64,000 bases of DNA from Clostridium_AW malenominatum. GTDB lineage: Bacteria; Bacillota; Clostridia; Clostridiales; Clostridiaceae. The stretch's first letter is position 1. Every line of letters starts with the position of its first letter. Where the stretch lies: NCBI RefSeq assembly GCF_039521365.1, contig NZ_BAAACF010000001.1, positions 62,001 through 126,000 on the forward strand, given 5' to 3'. This document shows positions 15,611 through 22,483 of this stretch, piece after piece. Below the pieces are notes generated by a model. The model saw only the letters and a list, made by a program, of their open reading frames with translations, was not told where the DNA came from and did no database searches. A program made the position numbers and the translations under genes.

Positions 15611-16828
15611 ATGGAATCAAAAGAATCAAAGAGTTTTCTTAAATCTATAATTTCACTTATAGGACCAGGGCTTATTACCGCAGCTGTAGTTATGGGACCT
15701 GGAAGTATAACTGCTAGCAGTCAGGCTGGAGCTACAATGGGGTATTCTTTACTTTGGGCAGTTGCTCTAGCTGGATTTATGATGATTGTTTTTACTAGAA
15801 TGGGTTCAACTATAGGTATAATGTCCAAGGATTCATTTCTTGGAACTGTAACAGAAAAGTATGGACGAATAGTTGCTATATTAATAGGTGTTAGTGGATT
15901 CTTGATTACTACAGGGTTTCAAACTGGAAATAATATAGGAGTTGGATTGGCTTTTAGTGCTATGTTTGGTGGTTCCGTAGGCATATGGGCTTCTATATTT
16001 ACTATAATAGCTATGGTGTTCTTATGGTCATCCAGCAGTATATACAATATGCTAGAAAAACTTATGACAGTAATGGTTTTTATTATGATAGTTACTTTCT
16101 TCGGAAATTTATTTATGATAAGACCCAATGGAGTTGAACTTGTAAAAGGGTTTATACCCAGTAAACCCGAGGCCTTTGGACTTGTAGTTTCTATTTCAGC
16201 TACTACATTTAGTGTTGCAGCAGCGGCTTTTCAAACTTATATAGTGCGTTCAAAAGGATGGACTAAAAATGATTTGTCTGATGGATTAAAGAGTTCCACA
16301 ATAGGTATAGTAATCTTAGGGTTAATCAGTATGGTTATAATGATTACATCTGCTACAGTTTTAAAACCTGCTGGAATAACTGTTAAAAGCGCAGTGGATA
16401 TGGCTATGCAACTTGAACCTCTACTTGGACCATTGGCAAAATGGATGTTCTTATTTGGGCTATGGTCTGCTGCTTTCTCATCCTTTATAGTAAATGCTAT
16501 GATAGGAGGAACTTTTTTAGCTGATGGTCTTGGACTAGGCAAGGAATTAGATAGCAAATGGTCAAAAATATTTGCCTCTGGTGTTATGATTTTAGGTACT
16601 CTTGCATCAATATTATTTGGTAAAAACCCAATACAGTTACTTATTTTAGCTCAAGGAACTACTATATTTGGAGTGCCGTTAATTTCCACAGTAATGCTTC
16701 TTCTTTCAAACAATAAAGATTTAATGAAAGAATATAAAAATAAAATGTTCATTAACATAGTTTCTGTATTATCTATAGTTTGGTTACTATATTTATCATA
16801 TAGACAATTGATGTCTTTTTTAAAGTAA
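15611..16828 (+). CDS. Nramp-family transporter without the metal-binding motifs
   Basis: A 405-residue protein with about 11 transmembrane helices and the Nramp/SLC11 LeuT-like pattern starting GPGLITAAVVMGPGSITASS. Metal-transporting Nramps have DPGN in helix 1 and a Met-Pro-His in helix 6. Here helix 1 reads GPGS, and the helix 6 region is TTFSVAAAAFQTYIV, so neither motif is present. Nramp-related genes next to catabolic enzymes in other Firmicutes are thought to move organic acids such as 5-oxoproline. Here it is the last gene of the cluster, 12 bp after the flavin-barrel gene, behind AAGGGGG. The likely cargo is the cluster's substrate. Confidence 0.85.
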   Translation: MESKESKSFLKSIISLIGPGLITAAVVMGPGSITASSQAGATMGYSLLWAVALAGFMMIVFTRMGSTIGIMSKDSFLGTVTEKYGRIVAILIGVSGFLITTGFQTGNNIGVGLAFSAMFGGSVGIWASIFTIIAMVFLWSSSSIYNMLEKLMTVMVFIMIVTFFGNLFMIRPNGVELVKGFIPSKPEAFGLVVSISATTFSVAAAAFQTYIVRSKGWTKNDLSDGLKSSTIGIVILGLISMVIMITSATVLKPAGITVKSAVDMAMQLEPLLGPLAKWMFLFGLWSAAFSSFIVNAMIGGTFLADGLGLGKELDSKWSKIFASGVMILGTLASILFGKNPIQLLILAQGTTIFGVPLISTVMLLLSNNKDLMKEYKNKMFINIVSVLSIVWLLYLSYRQLMSFLK

Positions 16829-16850
16829 TATTGTAATTTATAAGATTAAA

Positions 16851-16897
16851 CAATCCACATTGTTGATAAAAAATTATCCGCAATGTGGATTGTTTTA
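16851..16897 (+). terminator. terminator of the catabolic cluster, dispersed repeat copy 3
   Basis: CAATCCACATTG (16851-16862) pairs perfectly with 16881-16892, with an inner GATAA/TTATC stem, followed by TTTTATTC. It is almost identical over about 45 bp to the unit at 4085. Confidence 0.75.
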
Positions 16898-16981
16898 TTC
16901 AAAATAATAGGTACGTAATTATCGCAGATTTTATTAGTGCCATCAGCGAAAGTAATATCCCTTATAGCTAAATTAATTTAG

Positions 16982-17000
16982 AATGTAAGCTTGACATTAC
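16982..17000. promoter_or_regulatory. operator 1 of the XRE-def unit
   Basis: AATGTAAGCTTGACATTAC, an imperfect palindrome that overlaps the -35 box at 16991. It is 17/19 identical to the site at 17023. Confidence 0.6.
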
Positions 17001-17019
17001 AATAAGATGTTGCTATATT
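16991..17019 (+). promoter_or_regulatory. sigma-A promoter of the XRE-def unit
   Basis: TTGACA (16991) and TATATT (17014) with a 17-bp spacer and an extended -10 TG (17011-17012). It is one of the best matches to consensus in the window. Confidence 0.8.
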
Positions 17020-17022
17020 TGC

Positions 17023-17041
17023 AATGTAAGGTTAACATTAC
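17023..17041. promoter_or_regulatory. operator 2 of the XRE-def unit
   Basis: AATGTAAGGTTAACATTAC, a second copy of the palindrome, 41 bp (about four helical turns) downstream of the first, between the -10 box and the ribosome site. Confidence 0.6.
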
Positions 17042-17055
17042 GGAGGTGGTTATTA

Positions 17056-17292
17056 GTGAAAAATAGAATAAAAGAATTTCGTGAATCTCTTGGATTAACT
17101 CAAGAGCAATTAGGAGAACTTGTAGGGGTGTCAAGACAAGCAATTAATGCTATTGAAACGGAAAAGTTTGAACCATCTATATGGCTGGCTTATGATATTT
17201 CTAAGGTATTCCATAGTTCCATAGAAGATATTTTTATTTTTGAAGAAAGTGAAAGAAAATCAAGAGCTCAGCGAAGCAGAGGTGTGGTTTAA
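17056..17292 (+). CDS. small XRE-family HTH regulator (autorepressor type)
   Basis: 78 residues, essentially one Cro/CI helix-turn-helix (LRESL-type start, LTQEQLGELVGVSRQAINAI, then ETEKFEPSIWLAYDISKVF) plus a short basic tail. It starts at GTG 17056 behind ACGGAGGTGG. Two matching palindromes flank its promoter, so it very likely represses itself. Its stop codon directly abuts the ATG of the peptide deformylase gene, so it also controls that gene. Confidence 0.88.
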   Translation: MKNRIKEFRESLGLTQEQLGELVGVSRQAINAIETEKFEPSIWLAYDISKVFHSSIEDIFIFEESERKSRAQRSRGVV

Positions 17293-17745
17293 ATGGCATT
17301 AAGGCAAATCAGATTTTTTGATGATGAAATATTAAGAAAAAAGAGCAAAGTAGTTGAAGTAGTAGACGATAAAATAAGGCAAATATTAAATGATATGGCG
17401 GATACTATGTATAATACAGAGAATGGTGGAGGACTAGCAGCACCACAGGTAGGTATACTAAAGCGATTGGTTGTAATTGACATGGGGCAAGGACTTATAA
17501 AACTAGTTAATCCAAAGATAATTAAACAGGAAGGCAAGCAAGAAGTTGTAGAGGGCTGTTTAAGTATTCCTAATATATGGGGGAAGCTAGAAAGACCTAT
17601 AAAGGTAATAGTACAAGCATTAAATGAAAATGGAGAGGAAATTATAGTGACAGGCACAGGAGAGTTAGCAAAATGCTTATGTCATGAAATAGACCATTTA
17701 GAAGGCATTCTTTTTACTGATTTAGTTACTGAATATATAAAGTAA
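17293..17745 (+). CDS. def: peptide deformylase
   Basis: 150 residues. Removes the formyl group from the N-terminal Met of new proteins. All three signature motifs are present: GGGLAAPQVG (residues about 44-53), EGCLSIP (metal-binding Cys, near 90) and HEIDHLEG (metal-binding His pair and catalytic Glu, near 133-140). The length is typical. It starts immediately after the XRE gene's stop and is translationally coupled to it. Control by an XRE repressor is unusual for this housekeeping enzyme and may mean it is a second deformylase gene. Confidence 0.97.
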   Translation: MALRQIRFFDDEILRKKSKVVEVVDDKIRQILNDMADTMYNTENGGGLAAPQVGILKRLVVIDMGQGLIKLVNPKIIKQEGKQEVVEGCLSIPNIWGKLERPIKVIVQALNENGEEIIVTGTGELAKCLCHEIDHLEGILFTDLVTEYIK

Positions 17746-17770
17746 GATATAAAAATATTTAATAGTTTTG

Positions 17771-17799
17771 TTGACAAATTTGATTAAGAGGTTTATTAT
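17771..17799 (+). promoter_or_regulatory. sigma-A promoter of the ArsR-NifX unit
   Basis: TTGACA (17771) and TATTAT (17794) with an exact 17-bp spacer. Confidence 0.75.
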
Positions 17800-17823
17800 T
17801 TAATTAAGCAAATACTTAATTAA
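17800..17823. promoter_or_regulatory. ArsR operator, perfect 9-bp inverted repeat
   Basis: TTAATTAAG (17800-17808) and CTTAATTAA (17815-17823), with a 6-bp spacer, directly follow the -10 box. This is the right place and layout for autorepression by the ArsR protein encoded next. Confidence 0.65.
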
Positions 17824-17841
17824 AATGCAGGGAGAGTACTT

Positions 17842-18198
17842 ATGGATTACGTAGTTCAAATATTTAAAGCTCTAGGGGATGAGAATAGATTAAAAATACT
17901 TATTATACTTTCAAGGAAAAAAATTTGTGCTAAAGGAATAGCTAAGCATCTCAATATTTCAGAAGCAGCAGTTTCTCAGCATTTAAAAATTCTTAGAGAA
18001 GTAGGTATTGTTTCTGGAGAAAAGGTTGGGTACCATGTACATTATAAAGTACAAGAATCAGTATTTGTAGAAGTTATAGACTTTATAAATAAAGTTAAAG
18101 ATAAGGAAATTTTATTAAATTGTAATTTAGGAGAACATATTCCTAGTGATTGCAAAGTAAATTGTAAAGTCAATAAATGTTGCCAAAAAAATATTTAA
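17842..18198 (+). CDS. ArsR-family metal-type repressor
   Basis: 118 residues. The winged helix spans about 5-80 (FKALGDENRLKILIILSRKK, recognition helix ISEAAVSQHLKILREVGIV). The C-terminal tail is Cys-rich (CNLGEHIPSDCKVNCK, then CCQKN), which suggests a thiol metal site or redox sensing. It is preceded by a strong promoter and a perfect inverted repeat, so it is probably autoregulated. It is followed 23 bp later by a NifX-type protein, whose own tail is rich in Cys and His. Confidence 0.9.
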   Translation: MDYVVQIFKALGDENRLKILIILSRKKICAKGIAKHLNISEAAVSQHLKILREVGIVSGEKVGYHVHYKVQESVFVEVIDFINKVKDKEILLNCNLGEHIPSDCKVNCKVNKCCQKNI

Positions 18199-18221
18199 TA
18201 TAGACGAAAGGGAGAATTTAT

Positions 18222-18590
18222 ATGAAGATATGTATTCCAGTGAAAGAAAATAAAGGATTAGATAGTGTTGCATTTAATCATTTTGGTTCAGCGCCATTTT
18301 TTCTAATTTACGATTTAGAAAAGGGAGAAATAAAAGTCATTGAAAATGAAGATTTACATCATGCCCATGGAATGTGCCAACCGCTTAAAGCAATTGGTGG
18401 AGAAAATGTAGATGCTATTTTAGTAGGTGGTATAGGAGCAGGAGCTTTGACGAAATTAAATAATCAAGGGATAAAGGTATATAGAGTTGAAAATGAAACT
18501 GTAGCTAAAAACATAGAGCTTTTAAAAGGAAATAAATTGGAAGAGTTTTCTTCAAATCATAGCTGTAGTAATCATGGCTGCAGTCATTAA
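18222..18590 (+). CDS. NifX/NifB-type iron-molybdenum cofactor-binding family protein
   Basis: 122 residues of the dinitrogenase FeMo-cofactor family (MKICIPVKEN, FNHFGSAPFFLIYD, AILVGGIGAGALTKL). The C-terminus is unusual, with Cys/His pairs SSNHSCSNHGCSH. Homologues outside nitrogen fixation are small proteins that bind metal clusters. There are no nif genes here, so a metal-handling role under the upstream ArsR is more likely. It is closed by a strong terminator at 18602. Confidence 0.88.
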   Translation: MKICIPVKENKGLDSVAFNHFGSAPFFLIYDLEKGEIKVIENEDLHHAHGMCQPLKAIGGENVDAILVGGIGAGALTKLNNQGIKVYRVENETVAKNIELLKGNKLEEFSSNHSCSNHGCSH

Positions 18591-18601
18591 TTATTAGAAT
18601 G

Positions 18602-18652
18602 AAAATCATGGAATAAGTAAAATTTTTTAATTTACTTATCCATGATTTTTTT
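18602..18652 (+). terminator. rho-independent terminator of the ArsR-NifX unit
   Basis: AAAATCATGG then ATAAGTAAA pairs with TTTACTTAT then CCATGATTTT (one bulged A), followed by a T-run. Confidence 0.8.
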
Positions 18653-18690
18653 ATGGTTATAGAAATAAAAATAAACTATAATAAGACATA

Positions 18691-18719
18691 TTAGATAAAA
18701 AACGAATAAGGCATATAAT
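18691..18719 (+). promoter_or_regulatory. possible promoter of the CGCAxxGCC gene
   Basis: TTAGAT and TATAAT (18714) with a 17-bp spacer. The -10 is perfect, the -35 weak. Confidence 0.45.
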
Positions 18720-18740
18720 ATTGTAATAAGGAGGATTATA

Positions 18741-19148
18741 ATGAACAAGTTAGAAAGAGCAATTTCATTATTCAATGAAGGATTTAATTGTTGTCAGAGC
18801 GTTATAGCTGTGTTCCATGAGGATTTAAAATTTGATAAAGAATTAGTATTAAAAATCTCAAGTGGCTTTGGCGGTGGAATGGGACAAGGAGAAGTTTGCG
18901 GAGCTGTAACGGGAGCAATAATGGCTATAGGACTTAAATATGGTAGTAGTGAAGTAAATGATGATAAAAAACAGGAAGTAAAAGATATTATAAATAAATT
19001 TAGTGAAGAATTTAAGAAGAGAAACTCTTCAATTATATGTAGAGAATTACTTGAGTGTAATGAAGGGGAAATAAATGGTAAGAAGTGTATTTGTGTTAAA
19101 GCTGTAAGAGATGCAGTTGAAATATTGGAGAATGATTTTCACTTTTAA
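18741..19148 (+). CDS. C_GCAxxG_C_C family protein
   Basis: 135 residues with the family cysteines: FNCCQSV (residues 17-23), GEVCGAVTGAIMAIG (about 51-65), CRELLECNEG (about 99) and KKCICVKAV (about 114). These proteins are predicted redox-active or metal-binding, with unknown substrate, and common in anaerobes. ATG 18741 follows AAGGAGG. It stands alone before a phosphoesterase gene. Confidence 0.9.
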   Translation: MNKLERAISLFNEGFNCCQSVIAVFHEDLKFDKELVLKISSGFGGGMGQGEVCGAVTGAIMAIGLKYGSSEVNDDKKQEVKDIINKFSEEFKKRNSSIICRELLECNEGEINGKKCICVKAVRDAVEILENDFHF

Positions 19149-19183
19149 AATATAATATACAACTATGATGGCAGGTGAAGTGA

Positions 19184-19645
19184 ATGAGCATAAAGAAAAT
19201 AGGTGTTATTTCAGATACGCATGGATTATTAAGAGAAGAATTTATTGAAGCATTAAAAAATGTACAATTGATAATACACGCAGGTGATATTGACAAGGAA
19301 GAGGTTTTGGTAGAATTAAATAAGATTTGTCCTGTAGTGGCGGTTCGAGGAAATTGTGATAAGGGTAAACTAAAAGAGCTGTTGCCTTTTTCAGATATAG
19401 TGGAATTTCAAGGAAAGTATATTTATGTTATTCACGACATTAATACTTTAGATATCGATCCTGAAGCTGCAGGTATTGATATAGTTGTTTTTGGTCATTC
19501 TCATAAAGCTTATGAAGTTGAAAAAGAAAATGTATTATACATAAATCCTGGTGGAGCAGGACCAAAGAGATTTCACTTACCCATCAGTATGGCTATATTG
19601 AGCTTTGATGGAGAAGAATGCGGAGTAGAGTTTATATATTTATAA
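19184..19645 (+). CDS. YfcE/MJ0936-type metallophosphoesterase
   Basis: 153 residues of the calcineurin-like phosphodiesterase fold. Metal motifs: GVISDTHG (residues 6-13), IHAGDID (about 30), VRGNCD (about 50) and FGHSHKAYEV (about 103-112). The NPGGAGPKR loop near residue 124 is typical. Members hydrolyse phosphodiesters and need Mn2+. It begins at ATG 19184 behind GGCAGGTG and ends just before the nitroreductase ribosome site. Confidence 0.93.
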   Translation: MSIKKIGVISDTHGLLREEFIEALKNVQLIIHAGDIDKEEVLVELNKICPVVAVRGNCDKGKLKELLPFSDIVEFQGKYIYVIHDINTLDIDPEAAGIDIVVFGHSHKAYEVEKENVLYINPGGAGPKRFHLPISMAILSFDGEECGVEFIYL

Positions 19646-19698
19646 ATATAGGATATAATTTGTATATAGGAATACTTTTCAAAGGGAGGTTTAGTGGC

Positions 19699-20298
19699 AT
19701 GGTTAAAGATTTATATACTGCTATGAGAGAAAGAAGAAGTATATACGGAATTAGCAAGGAAAAAGTAGTTTCAGAAGAGAGAATTGAGGAAGTGATAGAA
19801 GCTGCTGTAAAGCATACTCCATCAGCATTTAATTCTCAAAGTTCAAGAGTTGTTCTTTTATTTGGTGAAAATCATGATAAATTATGGGATATAACAAAAG
19901 AGACTTTAAGAAAGGTAGTTCCAGAAGGAAAATTTGACTCTACGGAGAAAAAAATTAATTCATTTAGTGATGGATATGGAACGGTTTTGTTTTTTGATGA
20001 TGACAGCGTAGTGCAATCACTGCAAGAACAATTTCCTCTTTATAAAGATAATTTTCCAGTTTGGTCCCAGCAGGCTAATGGTATGTTACAATATGCTATA
20101 TGGACTTCACTAGAAGCAGAGGGACTTGGGGCTTCACTGCAACATTATAATCCACTTATTGATGAGGAAGTTAAAAGTCAGTGGAATATTCCACAGCAAT
20201 GGAAACTAATTGCTCAAATGCCTTTTGGGAAACCAACAGCGGCACCGGGAGAAAAAAAGTTTTTGCCTTTAGAAGAGCGCTTTAAGATATATAGGTAA
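19699..20298 (+). CDS. nitroreductase-family oxidoreductase
   Basis: 199 residues from ATG 19699, chosen because AAAGGGAGG lies upstream. The frame is open back to 19618 but overlaps the previous gene without a ribosome site there. It shows the FMN-dependent nitroreductase pattern: MRERRSIYG at the N-terminus, TPSAFNSQSSRVVLL (residues about 40-55), and LEAEGLGASLQHYNPL near 140-155. It resembles the HBN1/YdfN subgroup of nitroreductases, which use NAD(P)H to reduce quinones or nitro compounds. Substrate unknown. Confidence 0.9.
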   Translation: MVKDLYTAMRERRSIYGISKEKVVSEERIEEVIEAAVKHTPSAFNSQSSRVVLLFGENHDKLWDITKETLRKVVPEGKFDSTEKKINSFSDGYGTVLFFDDDSVVQSLQEQFPLYKDNFPVWSQQANGMLQYAIWTSLEAEGLGASLQHYNPLIDEEVKSQWNIPQQWKLIAQMPFGKPTAAPGEKKFLPLEERFKIYR

Positions 20299-20315
20299 AC
20301 AAAGGAGAAGAAGAA

Positions 20316-20855
20316 ATGAATAATATAAAAAAAGGAATTTCAGGAACTATAAAAGTTAAAAAAGTAAATCATGGATCACATTCACACATTCACGGAGGTA
20401 AATATGTGGGTGAAAAGGTTGATGGTAAGATGCATGGAGAAGGTACTTATCTTTACAATGACGGAAGTAAGTATGTAGGTCAATGGAAAAATGATATGAT
20501 GCATGGGCAAGGTACTCACACTTGGGTAACTGGAGAAAAGTACATAGGAGAATGGGCAGAGGATTTAAAAAATGGCTTTGGTATATATACTTGGTCAGAT
20601 GGTGAAACTTATGTAGGACAATGGGAAGATGACATAAAGTCTGGTCAGGGTATATACACTTGGTCTAACGGGGAGACCTATACAGGTAGCTGGAAAGATG
20701 ATCAAAGGCATGGAGAAGGTACTTTTGTTTGGGATGACGGTGGAAAATATATAGGTCAGTGGGTAAATGATGAAAGAGAAGGTAGAGGCATACTTATTGA
20801 ACCTGATGGAGAAATCTTCATGGGGGAATTTAAGGGAGGACGTTTAGTAAAATAA
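20316..20855 (+). CDS. MORN-repeat protein
   Basis: 179 residues with about six MORN repeats of 23 residues (for example KYVGQWKNDMMHGQGTHTW, then YIGEWAEDLKNGFGIYTW). The N-terminus has a His-rich segment, HGSHSHIHGG. MORN repeats form elongated beta sheets and are better known in eukaryotes. In bacteria they are often on membrane or secreted proteins, but no signal peptide or membrane helix is visible here, so it is probably cytoplasmic. ATG 20316 is 17 bp after the nitroreductase gene. Role unknown. Confidence 0.93.
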   Translation: MNNIKKGISGTIKVKKVNHGSHSHIHGGKYVGEKVDGKMHGEGTYLYNDGSKYVGQWKNDMMHGQGTHTWVTGEKYIGEWAEDLKNGFGIYTWSDGETYVGQWEDDIKSGQGIYTWSNGETYTGSWKDDQRHGEGTFVWDDGGKYIGQWVNDEREGRGILIEPDGEIFMGEFKGGRLVK

Positions 20856-20871
20856 TATAAAAAAATAATAA

Positions 20872-20907
20872 AAAACTTTCTTGTAGTTTACAAGAAGTTT
20901 TTTTTAT
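20872..20907 (+). terminator. rho-independent terminator
   Basis: AAACTTTCTTGT pairs with ACAAGAAGTTT (one bulge), followed by a T-run. It ends the MORN gene. Confidence 0.7.
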
Positions 20908-20940
20908 ATGATATAATTTATTTATACTTTTGTGACTTAT

Positions 20941-20965
20941 TATCAATAATATAAATATATTGATA
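20941..20965. promoter_or_regulatory. perfect 8-bp inverted repeat before ddh
   Basis: TATCAATA (20941-20948) and TATTGATA (20958-20965) with a 9-bp spacer, upstream of ddh. Possible operator; no regulator is implied by the neighbours. Confidence 0.35.
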
Positions 20966-21040
20966 GTAATATATAAAATTACTAAATAACATTTAAATGG
21001 TAATAATTATAACAAGATTTTTATATATGGAGGATGAACT

Positions 21041-22018
21041 ATGGATAAAAAAATTAAAGTAGGAATTGTAGGCTATGGTAATATTGGTAAAGGAGTAGAA
21101 AAAGCTATTAAACAAAATCCAGATATGGAGCTTGAAGCTATTTTTACAAGAAGGGATGTAAGTGAATTAGACAATAATTCAAAGCTAGTTCATATTTCAA
21201 GATTAGAGATTTATAAAGATAAAATTGATGTAATGATATTATGTGGAGGATCTGCTACAGATTTAGCAGAACAAGGGCCTATGTTAGCTTCTCAGTTTAA
21301 CACTGTTGACAGTTTTGATACTCATGCAAAAATCCCAGAGTATTTTGAAAGAATGAACAGTGTAGCTAAGGAAGGAGAAACGGTGGCACTTATATCTACT
21401 GGATGGGATCCAGGGCTATTTTCTTTAAATAGACTTTTAGGTTCAGCTATTTTGCCTGAAGGAAAAGAGTATACTTTCTGGGGAAAAGGTGTAAGCCAAG
21501 GTCACTCAGATGCCATAAGAAGAGTTGAGGGAGTAAAGAACGGAATACAGTACACTATTCCAGTTGAGGAAACTTTAGAGAAGGTTAGATGTGGAGAATG
21601 CTCCGAATTTACAACAAGAGAAAAACATGAGCGTGTATGCTATGTGGTTGCTAAAGAAGGAGCAGATTTACATAAGATAGAAGAAGACATAAAAACTATG
21701 CCTAATTATTTCTCAGACTACAACACAACAGTGAACTTTATATCTGAGGAAGAACTAAAGAAAAATCACTCAGGTATGCCTCATGGTGGGTTCGTTATAC
21801 GCACAGGTAAAACTGGCGGTGGATTAAATCAATTTATGGAATTTAGTTTAAAATTAGAAAGCAATGCAGAATTTACTTCTAGTGTCATGGTTGCATATGC
21901 TAGAGCTGTTTATAAAATGGCGAAGGAAGGAAAAAAAGGAGCAGTTACAGTTTTTGATATTCCTTTTGCATATTTATCTTCTAAAAGCCCAGAGGAATTG
22001 AGAAAAGAATTGCTATGA
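21041..22018 (+). CDS. ddh: meso-diaminopimelate dehydrogenase
   Basis: 325 residues. NADPH-dependent, it converts tetrahydrodipicolinate to meso-diaminopimelate in one step, feeding lysine and peptidoglycan. The Rossmann start VGIVGYGNIGKGVEKAI (residues 7-23) is followed by substrate-domain motifs VDSFDTHAKIP and STGWDPGLFSLNRLLG, then WGKGVSQGHSDAIRRVEGV. Length and order match known Ddh. It uses GGAGGA before ATG 21041, and its TGA overlaps the ATG of the next gene. This points to the dehydrogenase branch of the DAP pathway in this organism. Confidence 0.96.
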   Translation: MDKKIKVGIVGYGNIGKGVEKAIKQNPDMELEAIFTRRDVSELDNNSKLVHISRLEIYKDKIDVMILCGGSATDLAEQGPMLASQFNTVDSFDTHAKIPEYFERMNSVAKEGETVALISTGWDPGLFSLNRLLGSAILPEGKEYTFWGKGVSQGHSDAIRRVEGVKNGIQYTIPVEETLEKVRCGECSEFTTREKHERVCYVVAKEGADLHKIEEDIKTMPNYFSDYNTTVNFISEEELKKNHSGMPHGGFVIRTGKTGGGLNQFMEFSLKLESNAEFTSSVMVAYARAVYKMAKEGKKGAVTVFDIPFAYLSSKSPEELRKELL

Positions 22019-22455
22019 AGAAATTTATTTATAACCTTTTAGTTGTTATAGTTGTAGCTTGTATATTTCAATACACTTGGGAGTATTTCCAATGTGGTAG
22101 ATTTTATATAATGGGAGATTTAGAGGGTCACGGTAGGCTTATGGCAAGTGCTACTATAGGCGATGTAAATATGAGCATAGTCTTATATATTTTACTAGCC
22201 TATTTAAATAAAGACTTGAATTGGATTAGAGGAAAATGGAGTAGACAGGATTTTGTCATAATGATTTTATATGGGTTATTTTTAAGTTTTTACTTTGAAA
22301 TTAGCGCATTATATAGAGGAAGATGGGGTTACAATGTATTAACCATGCCTTTAGTTCCAACCACACCTATAGGATTGATTCCTGTGCTACAACTAATAAT
22401 TCTTCTTCCATTAATTTTTTATGTTAGCAAGATTATTATTAATAAAATTAATTAG
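22015..22455 (+). CDS. multi-pass membrane protein, unknown
   Basis: 146 residues with about four membrane helices. Helix 1 is FIYNLLVVIVVACIFQYTW, and the last is VLQLIILLPLIFYVSKIII. An aromatic/charged loop holds RFYIMGDLEGHGR. Translationally coupled to ddh (ATGA overlap), so co-expressed. A role linked to lysine or DAP cannot be shown. No family recognised. Confidence 0.75.
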   Translation: MKKFIYNLLVVIVVACIFQYTWEYFQCGRFYIMGDLEGHGRLMASATIGDVNMSIVLYILLAYLNKDLNWIRGKWSRQDFVIMILYGLFLSFYFEISALYRGRWGYNVLTMPLVPTTPIGLIPVLQLIILLPLIFYVSKIIINKIN

Positions 22456-22477
22456 GGAATGGTTTCATCCATTCCCT
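22454..22477. terminator. bidirectional terminator
   Basis: AGGGAATGG (22454-22462) pairs with CCATTCCCT (22469-22477) between two convergent genes. Confidence 0.65.
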
Positions 22478-22483
22478 ATAAAT

